A DNA stretch of 64,000 nucleotides from Allotamlana fucoidanivorans (GCF_045788535.1 NZ_CP074074.1:1116001-1180000); one strand, 5' to 3'; shown: positions 40,520 to 49,456, counted from the stretch's first letter. A program made the numbers and translations. The notes: a model not told the origin generated them from the sequence alone.

Positions 40520-41041
40520 ATGTTACCAAAACTTATACTAACTGATATAGATGGTGTTTGGACCGATGGAGGAATGTATTACGATGAACAAGGAAATGAG
40601 TTTAAAAAATTTAATACCTACGATAGTGCTGGTGTTCTTTTTTCAAGACAATTAAATATACCGTGTGGAATAATCACAGGGGAAAATTCTAAGGCTGTTA
40701 AACGAAGAGGAGAAAAGCTGAAAATGGATTATGTTTATTTAGGAATTAAGGATAAAGTAAGTATTGCTGAAGATTTAATTAAAGATTTAAATATAAACTG
40801 GGAAGATGTCGCTTTTATTGGAGATGATATAAATGATTATGATTTATTGCAAAAAGTAGGATTGAGTGCTTGCCCTTCCAGTGCTCCTGTATATATAAAG
40901 AAAGTTGTTAAGTGGAATCTTACTCGTAAAGGAGGTGAAGGTGTTTTTAGAGAATTTGTTGAAAAGATTTTGATAGAAAATAGAATTGAAATTATTGAAT
41001 TATTTCATAAATCCGGTTTGATAAAAAAAATAAAACAGTAA
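40520..41041 (+). CDS. KdsC/NeuA-C-like HAD phosphatase
   Basis: A 173-residue HAD phosphatase of the KDO-8-phosphate phosphatase type. Motif I LILTDIDGVWTDGGMYYDEQ carries the nucleophile and acid Asp pair (DID). Motif II is the Thr in GIITGEN. Motif III/IV is the Lys of KDK and FIGDDINDYDLL. With the neighbouring synthase and cytidylyltransferase it fits a three-step route: condensation to a phosphorylated acid, dephosphorylation, CMP activation. It starts 6 nt after neuB. Confidence 0.9.
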   Translation: MLPKLILTDIDGVWTDGGMYYDEQGNEFKKFNTYDSAGVLFSRQLNIPCGIITGENSKAVKRRGEKLKMDYVYLGIKDKVSIAEDLIKDLNINWEDVAFIGDDINDYDLLQKVGLSACPSSAPVYIKKVVKWNLTRKGGEGVFREFVEKILIENRIEIIELFHKSGLIKKIKQ

Positions 41042-41044
41042 AAA

Positions 41045-42280
41045 TTGATATTCAAGAAGTATTTTTCGTTTTATAAATTATTGAATGTAGTTCTCAGAAT
41101 TTCTGGTACAGGGAGCAAGTTTTTAGTTTTTGCAATTTTGTCAAAGGTTTTTTCGGATTTTGATTTTGGAAATTATAGCCTTATAATCTCATTGATAACT
41201 CTAACCATTTTTATTTTAGGACTTGATTTTTATAACTTTAGTGTTAGAGATATTTTAAAAACTGTATCGGTAGATGAAATAAGAAACAAAATAAGCTCTT
41301 CTATTTTGTTTTATTTTGCTGTCTATTTGATTTTTGTTGTTAGCGGTTTAGTCATATTTGAAAATTTAAGTTACACCAGCCCTTATGTTGAATTAATAAT
41401 TTTATTATGCATTACAGAGCACTTTTCTCAAGAGATATATAGACTATTAGTTGGTTTTGGTAAGGTGTTGATGGCTAATATTTTATTGTTTATTAGAACG
41501 GCTGGATGGTCTTCATTAGTTGTATGCATGGCCTTATGGGGTTATTCCTTTTCCGTAGAATACATATTGAATATTTGGTTAATAGCTAATTTTGTTACAA
41601 TAATTTATGTTTTTGCTTATTTGTTGAATAAAAACTATAAGACTTTGCATATGATAAGTCTTGATTACAATTGGATATTTGAGGGAATAAAAGTTTCTTT
41701 TGTGTTTTTTATTGCTACTTTCTTTCTGAAATTGATTGAATATTCAAACAGGTTTATTGTGAATTACTACTTAGGAGAAGAACTAACAGGAATTTTTACA
41801 TTTTTTTCAAGTATAGCGATTTTGATAACTTTATATATTAATACAATTGTCATTTCTTTTGAGTTGCCTGAACTCATTAAATCAGTAAATAAACCTATAA
41901 TCAACGATCTTTTCTTTAAATTTAAAAAATCTTTAAGATTACAAATAATTGTCTCAGTTGTTATCATTCTCGCAATAATAAAACCTATTTTGATGTGGCA
42001 AAACAAAGCGGGTTTTCAATATTATTTACCAATTTTGTTTTTTTTACTTTTTGGTTCAGCTTTAATGAATTATTCTTTGATATATCATTTTAAATTATAT
42101 ATCAGGCACAAAGATAAATCAATTGCTAAGATTTTAATAAATGCTGGAGTCGTTAGTTTATTAGTCTGTTTTCTATTAACAAAATACTTTGGATTGTATG
42201 GGGCTTCCATAGCATTTGCAATATCTGGCCTATATCTGCATTTCTTAAGGTGTTCAAAGACTAAAAAGATTTCATTATGA
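41045..42280 (+). CDS. Polysaccharide flippase (Wzx-like)
   Basis: A 411-residue protein made almost entirely of hydrophobic helices (about twelve), with the MATE-like oligosaccharide-flippase opening KLLNVVLRISGTGSKFLVFA and SDFDFGNYSLIISLITL. It should move the undecaprenyl-linked repeat unit across the inner membrane. Translation is from a TTG at 41045, 3 nt after the phosphatase stop. The base composition is extremely AT-rich (12 G/C in the first 60 bases counted from 41041), typical of serotype-specific flippases. Its stop overlaps the next start by 4 nt. Confidence 0.85.
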   Translation: MIFKKYFSFYKLLNVVLRISGTGSKFLVFAILSKVFSDFDFGNYSLIISLITLTIFILGLDFYNFSVRDILKTVSVDEIRNKISSSILFYFAVYLIFVVSGLVIFENLSYTSPYVELIILLCITEHFSQEIYRLLVGFGKVLMANILLFIRTAGWSSLVVCMALWGYSFSVEYILNIWLIANFVTIIYVFAYLLNKNYKTLHMISLDYNWIFEGIKVSFVFFIATFFLKLIEYSNRFIVNYYLGEELTGIFTFFSSIAILITLYINTIVISFELPELIKSVNKPIINDLFFKFKKSLRLQIIVSVVIILAIIKPILMWQNKAGFQYYLPILFFLLFGSALMNYSLIYHFKLYIRHKDKSIAKILINAGVVSLLVCFLLTKYFGLYGASIAFAISGLYLHFLRCSKTKKISL

Positions 42281-43284
42281 CAAACTTGTTCATAGCTCTA
42301 TCTAATAATCAGGTTTCAAATAGTTCTATTTTAGCTAAAGAAATGAAGCACGATAAAAATATCTTAATTACTAGTCGTAAACTAAATTTCAACGAAGCTA
42401 TTTTTTCAAAAGTTATTTGTGTTGAACAATCTTTTAACAATCAGTCCACAGGTGTAATTAAATCTGTAAGAGCTATAATAGCTAAAATTAAATCGTACAA
42501 AAAGATAGTTGATAGAATAAGCTACTTGAAAAATGAGAAGGATATCACTATATATTTTAGTTATATTGAAGACATATTGACGAATTATTTGTTATTCTCG
42601 TTCAATAAAAATGTAAAAGGAGTTGTAGTCGAGGATGGTACTTTAAACTACTATTCTCACACCATAAATTCCATTTCTAAACTTAAAATATATTCCAAGT
42701 GGTTACTGTCTAAATGGTATGGCATACCTTTTATTTTATACAAAGGCCATTCAAGTGGTATTGAATATGATTTTGTAAAAGAACAATATGTAAGATCTCC
42801 TGAGATAAGTTTGTTTCCTGAAAAATCTAAACAATTAAAGTTCAGTAAGAGGTATTTGGATCTAAGTCAAACTATTTTAGTTGTTGGGCAGGAAGCTTAT
42901 ATTAACATGTATGGCAAGGAAATGTACCTTAAACGATTGAAAGAGTTAATCGAAATAATTACAGAATCTGATTCTTACAGTACGTCTAAGAAAATCTACT
43001 ACAAACCACACAGGCACGGGGGGCGTGTTGAAAATTCTTTTATATCGAATTTATTTGGAGATAAAGAGGTGGTTTTTCTAGATTCCGATGCACCTTTGGA
43101 AGATTTGTATTTCAATCAACTGAAATCAAAACATATATTTGGATTTGATTCGAGCGTTTTTCTAAATATTTACCTCGAAACAGATGAGGCTGTCCGCAAT
43201 GAAATAAATTTCAATGTACTTTTGGTATATAATAAAAAAATGAAGCCAATATTTAATCGCTTTAATTTCAATATTTTTGAGTGA
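42277..43284 (+). CDS. Putative sialyltransferase-like glycosyltransferase (GT-B)
   Basis: A 335-residue soluble protein with no clear database name in my memory. Three short motifs recall bacterial sialyl/polysialyltransferases: VVEDGTLNYY (a D/E-D/E-G motif, about residues 118-127), YYKPHRHGGR (a KPHP-like motif, about 246-255), and GFDSSVFLNIY (the Ser-Ser motif, about 289-299). These bind the CMP-sugar donor in GT38/GT52/GT80-type enzymes. It sits two genes after a CMP-sugar module, so it may transfer that acid. It overlaps both neighbours by 4 nt. Confidence 0.65.
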   Translation: MTNLFIALSNNQVSNSSILAKEMKHDKNILITSRKLNFNEAIFSKVICVEQSFNNQSTGVIKSVRAIIAKIKSYKKIVDRISYLKNEKDITIYFSYIEDILTNYLLFSFNKNVKGVVVEDGTLNYYSHTINSISKLKIYSKWLLSKWYGIPFILYKGHSSGIEYDFVKEQYVRSPEISLFPEKSKQLKFSKRYLDLSQTILVVGQEAYINMYGKEMYLKRLKELIEIITESDSYSTSKKIYYKPHRHGGRVENSFISNLFGDKEVVFLDSDAPLEDLYFNQLKSKHIFGFDSSVFLNIYLETDEAVRNEINFNVLLVYNKKMKPIFNRFNFNIFE

Positions 43285-44540
43285 TATTAGTATTTAACAT
43301 AGTAATGTCTGTAATAGCATTGGCTATTTTGTTTTATTTCATGAAAAGGGAGTTGGGGCTTTTTCTGCTTTCTTTGATGATTTTAATTCAGTATATATGG
43401 ATGTTTTTATCAATTACTGTTATAGAAACGGGAATTTATATTAATGAACAAGGAAGATACGGTTATTTCGCATACGGGGGGGGAGTTTTGTTACTCTTTT
43501 ATATTACAACTTTAATAGCATTACTTTATTGGAAGAAATTTTTCAGAATAATTTTAAAAAGGTTAAAAGCGGTTAAGTTTTCCTTAAAACCTTTAGCAGA
43601 TTTTGATTTAAGTGTTATTATTATTTTACTGATTTTGTCTCTGGCCTATTTTAATCTTTTAAATTCACCAATACCTATACTTTCTGACACAGTAACGAAG
43701 TTTAATTTTTGGGAATATGCTAAGTATCCTAGCTTAAAGCCTCTTATTGGTAATGTTATGGCTTTTGTCGGTTTTGGTAGCGCCTTGATATATAGAAAAA
43801 ATAAAAAAATAGGCTTATTCTTTTTGTTACTCTACTTATCGTACTTAATTTTATTAGGACAAAAATTTACTGGCTTTTTGATTTCTATATTTGGGATATT
43901 AATTGCCTTATATTATACTTCAGAGGTTAAAATTAAGTTCAAATTAAAATGGGTATTTAACAGGTATGTTCTTATTGTTTTCGTAGTACTCTTTAGTTTG
44001 GTTCTATATAAATATACACTAGATAATCCATTTGAATATATGGGTTTAAGTCCTATGGAATCTGTTTTTTATAGAGCTTTTGGGTTGCAGGGTCATGTAT
44101 TCTGGGGAGTGACCGAGCAATATGTTTTTTTAGGTAAAAATAACACCTGGGATATTTCTGAACTTTGGAAAGGAATGCACTTGATAATGTTAGAGTTTTG
44201 GCCTTGGAGGAATGAAGATTTTATATCCGTAACTAGTAGAGGTGTCAGTTGGACCAATGCTTATCCTTCAATTCTGTTAAGAATATTTCCGTTACCTTTA
44301 GCGTTAATTGTCAATATGTTTTTATTATCCTTTGTGGCTATCATACAGGAATTGTTAAGAAAATTTATAGAGAGTAAATCAATTATATCCAGTATAGTGT
44401 TTTTCCAATTATTAGTGTGGACTAGCTATGCATACACTATGGCTTATTTCAATAAACTAGTTATACCTGTAGTTTTATTATTTATTTATTTAGCGTATAG
44501 TTATTTTAGTGCTAAATCCCATTTAAAGAATACCGAATGA
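43281..44540 (+). CDS. O-antigen/oligosaccharide polymerase-like membrane protein
   Basis: A 419-residue protein with about ten transmembrane helices and a large extracytoplasmic loop (about residues 255-340, including FGLQGHVFWGVTEQYVFLGK and LEFWPWRNEDFISVTSRGVS). This topology, and its place between a putative glycosyltransferase and an O-antigen-ligase-type protein, point to the Wzy polymerase of the locus. Such proteins are poorly conserved and the call rests on context. It starts with GTG overlapping the preceding TGA (GTGA) and ends in an ATGA overlap with the next gene. Confidence 0.7.
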   Translation: MILVFNIVMSVIALAILFYFMKRELGLFLLSLMILIQYIWMFLSITVIETGIYINEQGRYGYFAYGGGVLLLFYITTLIALLYWKKFFRIILKRLKAVKFSLKPLADFDLSVIIILLILSLAYFNLLNSPIPILSDTVTKFNFWEYAKYPSLKPLIGNVMAFVGFGSALIYRKNKKIGLFFLLLYLSYLILLGQKFTGFLISIFGILIALYYTSEVKIKFKLKWVFNRYVLIVFVVLFSLVLYKYTLDNPFEYMGLSPMESVFYRAFGLQGHVFWGVTEQYVFLGKNNTWDISELWKGMHLIMLEFWPWRNEDFISVTSRGVSWTNAYPSILLRIFPLPLALIVNMFLLSFVAIIQELLRKFIESKSIISSIVFFQLLVWTSYAYTMAYFNKLVIPVVLLFIYLAYSYFSAKSHLKNTE

Positions 44541-45700
44541 AAATTACGTCATTATTAAGAAAAAAAAATATACTAAATGTATTACTTTTATTCTTGCCAT
44601 TATCTGTGTTTATTGATAACCTATGTTTGATATTAATATTAGTTATTGCTTTTATAGAAGGAATAAAAGGGCGTCAAATAAAATATAAACCATTGTTATA
44701 TAGCTTACCTTTCATGTTATATATAATGTTAAGAAGCTTATCTGAAGGTTATTTTTTTGATGACTTAAAGTTTTTCAAACTAATACTTCCTTTAATTTTA
44801 ATCCCATTTTCTTTCCAGATTTTTTCAAAAACAAATTTTATAAATGCATGTCAATTTCTTTGTCTTGGGATTGTAATAATGCAGTTAATTTCTACTTACG
44901 GAATTATAGATTATTATCTACTTACCGAAGGAAAAAAAGTAGCACTAAGAAATTATGGAAAAATAAATGAAATATTAAGATTCGAAAGGCCATATTTGGG
45001 TTTTTTCTCTGCTGTCAACATAATATTGGGATATTACTTTTTTAAAATGCACAAAAAAGGGTATTATATAATTAGTGTTTTTCTTTCAGTATGTATAATA
45101 TTTTTGATTTCCGCTCGGATGGGATTGTTGATCGTAATTGTGTCATTTGGAGTCGTTTTTTATAATGAACTAAAGGGAATTAAAACAAAAATGATGACAC
45201 TTATATCTTTTTTATTTGCCATTTCCTTGTTGTTTTATTTTAGCGATTTACCAATAAAGCATAGGTTTCAAATGATTAAATATGATCCAAGATTAATTAT
45301 TTGGTCTGGAGGACTAGAGCAACTTCAATCAACAAAAGATTATTTTATGGGAACAGGAAGCCAAAAGCTGATAGAAGTGGATTTATTGAATTTTTATAAA
45401 ACTGAAGCTGAATTTGAATACTTGCCCGATAAAAATAGATTTATAGATAAAAATTACAACCTTCATAACCAATATTTAAATGAGTTGGTAAGGGGCGGAA
45501 TAATTGGAGTCATTTTATTCATTTATCCGTTCACCTTGTTTTTGTTGCGTTCTATAAAAGAAAAGAATTTACTTCAGGTTTTATTGTTAGTTTCAATTCT
45601 TTTATTCTTATTAGTTGAAAATTTACTTGAAAGACAGGTTGGAGTTTATTCCATAGCTTTATTTTTAACCTTTGCAATTTATCGTAATGATGAAAATTAA
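44537..45700 (+). CDS. O-antigen ligase/polymerase family protein (Wzy_C)
   Basis: A 387-residue protein with about ten membrane helices. The family mark is a long periplasmic loop with RPYLGFFSAVNIILGYYFF before it and YNLHNQYLNELVRGGIIGVI after it; the HNxYL...GxxG pattern is the Wzy_C/WaaL signature, with His needed for glycan transfer. It may transfer or polymerise the undecaprenyl-linked glycan. Two proteins of this general type occur side by side here, so one is presumably polymerase and the other ligase. It overlaps the following gene by about 14 nt. Confidence 0.85.
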   Translation: MKITSLLRKKNILNVLLLFLPLSVFIDNLCLILILVIAFIEGIKGRQIKYKPLLYSLPFMLYIMLRSLSEGYFFDDLKFFKLILPLILIPFSFQIFSKTNFINACQFLCLGIVIMQLISTYGIIDYYLLTEGKKVALRNYGKINEILRFERPYLGFFSAVNIILGYYFFKMHKKGYYIISVFLSVCIIFLISARMGLLIVIVSFGVVFYNELKGIKTKMMTLISFLFAISLLFYFSDLPIKHRFQMIKYDPRLIIWSGGLEQLQSTKDYFMGTGSQKLIEVDLLNFYKTEAEFEYLPDKNRFIDKNYNLHNQYLNELVRGGIIGVILFIYPFTLFLLRSIKEKNLLQVLLLVSILLFLLVENLLERQVGVYSIALFLTFAIYRNDEN

Positions 45701-46703
45701 ATTTAGTTTGGTCATAGTTTTTTTGTTGAGCTTTTCATGTAATGAGAAAAAATCAGAAAGAAAAAATATTGATATAAAAGAAATAGATAGTTTGTACACG
45801 ATTGATAGCACGTATGCTATTAATGATATAAGGCGTTATGGTGTTTTTCCTGGTAGGAGTATTGGTATACATCCTAAGTTAAAAAAAGATAAATTAGAAA
45901 TACTTCTTGATGTTGCAGAGAGTGGGGTGAATTTGGTTTTTCCTGAAGGAAATTATTCAAGAGCTCTTAATATAATAAATAGGAGACAAATTGAACTTAA
46001 TTTAAACAACGTAACTTTTAATGGTGCAATTGTAATAAAAAACTGTGAAAATGTTAAATTGTTGGGCAATGTGACTTCTTTTACCCAACTATATATAAGG
46101 GAATCGGTTGATATAACTTTAGATAAATTGGTATTAAAGTCGGATGTTAATAAAAACACTAATGGCAATAGAAATTTTGGATGTTCAATACATGCGGGGA
46201 CAAAACGTTTGTCTGTAAATAAGATTGTAGTCGAAGATTTAGCTTCGTCTCCTGATTTGAAGTATGTAAAAGCGGCGGTTATAATACACGGACACAATAA
46301 TGAACCGCAAAATATTAAATTAGATTCGGTTATAATTAAATCATCAGATAGGCATGGGCTGTATTTGACGGGAAATGAAATTGATTTGGGGTATGTTAGT
46401 ATAAGTAATTTTGGATTGGGGACATCAGAAGGTATGGATCCCATGGAAGGAGGCATTGAAGGAGAACAATATGATTTTTCAGGGCTATGGGTTAAAAATG
46501 CATTTGATTCTGAAATAAGCAAAGTTGTGATTGATATAAACGGTAGTAAAGGAAAATACTATGTTAATTATGACGTTGGAGAGGACTTCAGGCCATGTAT
46601 AATTGATACATTGGTTATAAAAGGAACCAATTCGACATTGACTAAAAGAAAGTTGAAAAGAACCGGGGTTATAAATCAAAATGAGATCTATGAAAATGAG
46701 TGA
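45687..46703 (+). CDS. Lipoprotein with predicted parallel beta-helix
   Basis: A 338-residue lipoprotein. The signal is MKIKFSLVIVFLLSFSC with lipidated Cys, so the start is one of the ATGs at 45687/45690, inside the previous gene. The body has rows of short hydrophobic strands with Asn/Gly turns (IELNLNNVTFNGAIVIKNCE, KLLGNVTSFTQLYIRESVDI), the look of a right-handed beta-helix as in pectate-lyase-like proteins. Metal or catalytic residues cannot be assigned. Presence inside a glycan-assembly operon suggests a role in modifying or holding the polysaccharide. I recognise no named family. Confidence 0.75.
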   Translation: MMKIKFSLVIVFLLSFSCNEKKSERKNIDIKEIDSLYTIDSTYAINDIRRYGVFPGRSIGIHPKLKKDKLEILLDVAESGVNLVFPEGNYSRALNIINRRQIELNLNNVTFNGAIVIKNCENVKLLGNVTSFTQLYIRESVDITLDKLVLKSDVNKNTNGNRNFGCSIHAGTKRLSVNKIVVEDLASSPDLKYVKAAVIIHGHNNEPQNIKLDSVIIKSSDRHGLYLTGNEIDLGYVSISNFGLGTSEGMDPMEGGIEGEQYDFSGLWVKNAFDSEISKVVIDINGSKGKYYVNYDVGEDFRPCIIDTLVIKGTNSTLTKRKLKRTGVINQNEIYENE

Positions 46704-46753
46704 TATTTATAAAATTCCTAATTCCTAAATAAATTTTTTTAAAAAATATAATT

Positions 46754-47884
46754 TTGAAAAAAATTAAAGTAGCTCACGTTTTAGATTCAGTTGGGGGTGT
46801 GGAGATTTATCTTCGATTAGTTTCGGAAAACATTAATCCAGAATGTATAGAAAATATAATTGTTCATAAAAGTAACCCCAACAAAAAACAATATTTAGAT
46901 AAGCACGGTAATTCTATTAAGGAATTTAATATTGATATTCAAAGAGAAATTAACTTGATTAAAGATATAAAAGCTGTTTATCAAACTGTAAAAATTTTAA
47001 AAAAGGAAAAACCTGACATAATCCATGCTCATAGTGCTAAAGGAGGTATTATCGCAAGAGTAGCGTCGTTGTTTTATAAAGTAAATGTGTTACATACACC
47101 TCATGCGTATTCCTATTTAAGTACGAACAGTAAAATAAAAAGAAAACTCTTTTTGCTTTTAGAGTCTTTGTTCTCTAGAGTAAATTCCTATTTATTGGCA
47201 ACTTCAAATTCTGAAATAGAACGAGGTATAAACGAAGTAGGTTACCATCCCGACAAAACCATATTATTTAACAATTCTATTTTACCAATGAATTCAAATG
47301 ATGGCGAATTTAATGATTTCAAATTACCAGATGAATTTATTTGTTCCGTTGGGAGACCTTCATTTCAGAAAAATATTGAAATGATGATAGAAGTTATTAA
47401 AAGAATGAAACTAAAGAAACCTAATATCCATTTAGTTTTAATGGGAGTGGGTGAATATAGTCCAAATAAAAATGCAGTTAATCAATTGATTGAGGAGTAT
47501 GAGTTACAATCTAATGTAACCTTAGTAGACTGGATCGAACGCGAGAAAATATTACAAATCATTAAACAGGCTAAATTGTATATATCCACATCTAGATATG
47601 AAGGATTACCTTATTCTATTATTGAAAGTTTATCATTATCAAAGGCATGTGTTGTAACTCAATGTGATGGTAATAAAGATCTTGTAAAGGAGGGCCATAA
47701 CGGATTTTTAATAAAGGATTTTGATGAAATGGAAATGTCTGATAGGATATGTCAATTATTAGATGATGACGTATTAAGGCAAAAATTCGAGCAAAACTCA
47801 TTTAATTTATTTAATAAAGAATTTAATTTAGAGAATAACATTAAGGATCTGGAGAACATTTATGATATGCTAAAGTCTAATTAA
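46754..47884 (+). CDS. Glycosyltransferase family 4
   Basis: A 376-residue GT-B retaining glycosyltransferase. N-domain: KIKVAHVLDSVGGVEIYLRL and IIHAHSAKGGIIARVASLFY. C-domain: FICSVGRPSFQKNIEMMIEV and the donor-binding SRYEGLPYSIIESLSLSKAC, with the two glutamates of the E-x7-E motif. The donor and acceptor are unknown. Translation starts at a TTG (46754), 50 nt after the beta-helix gene. It is the last gene of the AT-rich cassette. Confidence 0.92.
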   Translation: MKKIKVAHVLDSVGGVEIYLRLVSENINPECIENIIVHKSNPNKKQYLDKHGNSIKEFNIDIQREINLIKDIKAVYQTVKILKKEKPDIIHAHSAKGGIIARVASLFYKVNVLHTPHAYSYLSTNSKIKRKLFLLLESLFSRVNSYLLATSNSEIERGINEVGYHPDKTILFNNSILPMNSNDGEFNDFKLPDEFICSVGRPSFQKNIEMMIEVIKRMKLKKPNIHLVLMGVGEYSPNKNAVNQLIEEYELQSNVTLVDWIEREKILQIIKQAKLYISTSRYEGLPYSIIESLSLSKACVVTQCDGNKDLVKEGHNGFLIKDFDEMEMSDRICQLLDDDVLRQKFEQNSFNLFNKEFNLENNIKDLENIYDMLKSN

Positions 47885-47920
47885 TTCTATGTTTTTTTAA
47901 GATATAATATTACAAATAAA

Positions 47921-49315
47921 ATGAAAATAAAAAATATCTGTTGCATCGGCGCAGGCTACGTAGGCGGCCCAACTATGGCCGTTATTGCACAAAAATGCCC
48001 ACATATAAAGGTCACGGTTGTTGATGTAAATGCTGCAAGAATAGCCGCCTGGAATGATGACGATTTAGATAAATTACCGGTCTTTGAACCCGGATTGGAT
48101 AAAGTAGTTGAAGAGGCTCGTGGAAGAAACTTATTTTTCTCTACTTATGTAGATCAGGCCATTGATGAAGCCGATATGATATTTATTTCGGTGAATACGC
48201 CTACCAAAACCTATGGTAAAGGCAAAGGCATGGCAGCCGATTTAAAATACATTGAGCTCTGTGCACGACAAATAGCTTCTGTTTCTAAAACCAATAAGAT
48301 TGTTGTTGAGAAATCTACTTTGCCAGTGCGTACGGCTTCGGCCATCAAGAATATTTTAGATCATACTGGAAACGGGGTGGAGTTTCAAATCTTATCGAAC
48401 CCGGAGTTTTTAGCCGAAGGAACAGCCATTGAAGATTTATTAGCTCCAGATCGTGTGTTGATTGGAGGGGATATGTCAGATAAAGGTAAGCAAGCCATTC
48501 AAGCTTTAGTCGATATTTATGCAAATTGGGTACCCCAAGAGCGTATTTTAACGACCAATGTGTGGTCCTCAGAGTTGTCTAAATTAACAGCGAATGCCTT
48601 TTTGGCACAGCGGGTGTCTTCCATCAATTCGCTATCTGTGCTTTGTGAAAAAACGGGTGCCGATGTTAACGAAGTGGCTAAGGCTATTGGTATGGATTCC
48701 AGAATTGGTTCTAAGTTTTTGAAATCTTCTGTGGGTTTTGGGGGATCCTGTTTTCAAAAGGACATCTTAAATCTTGTTTATATTGCGAAAACTTATGGGC
48801 TGAATGAAGTGGCTGATTACTGGGAACAAGTCATTATCATGAATGATTATCAAAAGAATCGGTTTTCAAATAATATTGTCAGTACTCTTTATAACACCGT
48901 TTCTGGGAAAAAGATCACTTTTTTGGGTTGGGCTTTTAAGAAAGATACTAATGACACGCGTGAGTCTGCTGCGATACAGGTAGCTGATAATTTATTGAAT
49001 GAACAAGCGCATATAGCCGTTTATGATCCTAAAGTGGTTGAAGAACGCATGTATGCTGATTTAGATTATTTAAATACCCGATCGGAAGAAGAAAATAGAA
49101 ACTTATTAAAGGTAAAGGCTGATCCTTATGAGGCTTGTAAAGATTCGCATGCGGTTGCTGTGTTAACGGAGTGGGATGCCTTTAAAGCGTATGATTGGCA
49201 ACGTATATATGATAACATGTTGAAGCCAGCCTTTGTTTTTGATGGTCGTGGTATTTTAGATACACAAAAACTTGAGGATATTGGTTTTGTTTGTTATTCT
49301 ATTGGGAAGGGGTGA
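47921..49315 (+). CDS. ugd: UDP-glucose 6-dehydrogenase (eukaryote-like type)
   Basis: A 464-residue NAD-dependent enzyme oxidising UDP-glucose to UDP-glucuronate. NAD loop ICCIGAGYVGGPTMAVIA; catalytic Cys in GFGGSCFQKDILNLVYIAKT. The long form with ISVNTPTKTYGKGKGMAADL and KIVVEKSTLPVRTA closely recalls animal UGDH rather than the shorter common bacterial type. Its base composition is less AT-rich than the cassette just upstream (23 G/C in 48481-48540 against 12 in 41041-41100). With the following decarboxylase it supplies UDP-glucuronate and UDP-xylose. Confidence 0.96.
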   Translation: MKIKNICCIGAGYVGGPTMAVIAQKCPHIKVTVVDVNAARIAAWNDDDLDKLPVFEPGLDKVVEEARGRNLFFSTYVDQAIDEADMIFISVNTPTKTYGKGKGMAADLKYIELCARQIASVSKTNKIVVEKSTLPVRTASAIKNILDHTGNGVEFQILSNPEFLAEGTAIEDLLAPDRVLIGGDMSDKGKQAIQALVDIYANWVPQERILTTNVWSSELSKLTANAFLAQRVSSINSLSVLCEKTGADVNEVAKAIGMDSRIGSKFLKSSVGFGGSCFQKDILNLVYIAKTYGLNEVADYWEQVIIMNDYQKNRFSNNIVSTLYNTVSGKKITFLGWAFKKDTNDTRESAAIQVADNLLNEQAHIAVYDPKVVEERMYADLDYLNTRSEEENRNLLKVKADPYEACKDSHAVAVLTEWDAFKAYDWQRIYDNMLKPAFVFDGRGILDTQKLEDIGFVCYSIGKG

Positions 49316-49328
49316 TGAGGTGCTGACC

Positions 49329-49351
49329 CCTTCGACAAGCTCAGGGTGACA
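49329..49351 (+). repeat. REP-like element, copy 10
   Basis: CCTTCGACAAGCTCAGGGTG plus ACA; the best match to the short consensus in forward orientation. Confidence 0.85.
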
Positions 49352-49365
49352 GTAGTGATTATCAT

Positions 49366-49393
49366 GTTCGTTTTTTCTTGATAAAAAACGAAC
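49366..49393. repeat. Perfect 11-bp inverted repeat (hairpin)
   Basis: GTTCGTTTTTT-CTTGAT-AAAAAACGAAC. It lies between two oppositely oriented REP-like elements. A terminator role for ugd is possible but the T run is inside the stem. Confidence 0.75.
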
Positions 49394-49456
49394 CAAAAAA
49401 TCAAGTCAAAAAATAGGAAATTGCTGGCTACAGTGTTGCAAGTTCATTAGTCTATT

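Noticed and set aside
45953..46522. 189-codon open frame on the minus strand
   Set aside because: It lies wholly inside the beta-helix lipoprotein gene in the opposite strand and is Ser/Pro/Leu-rich as expected of an AT-rich shadow frame.
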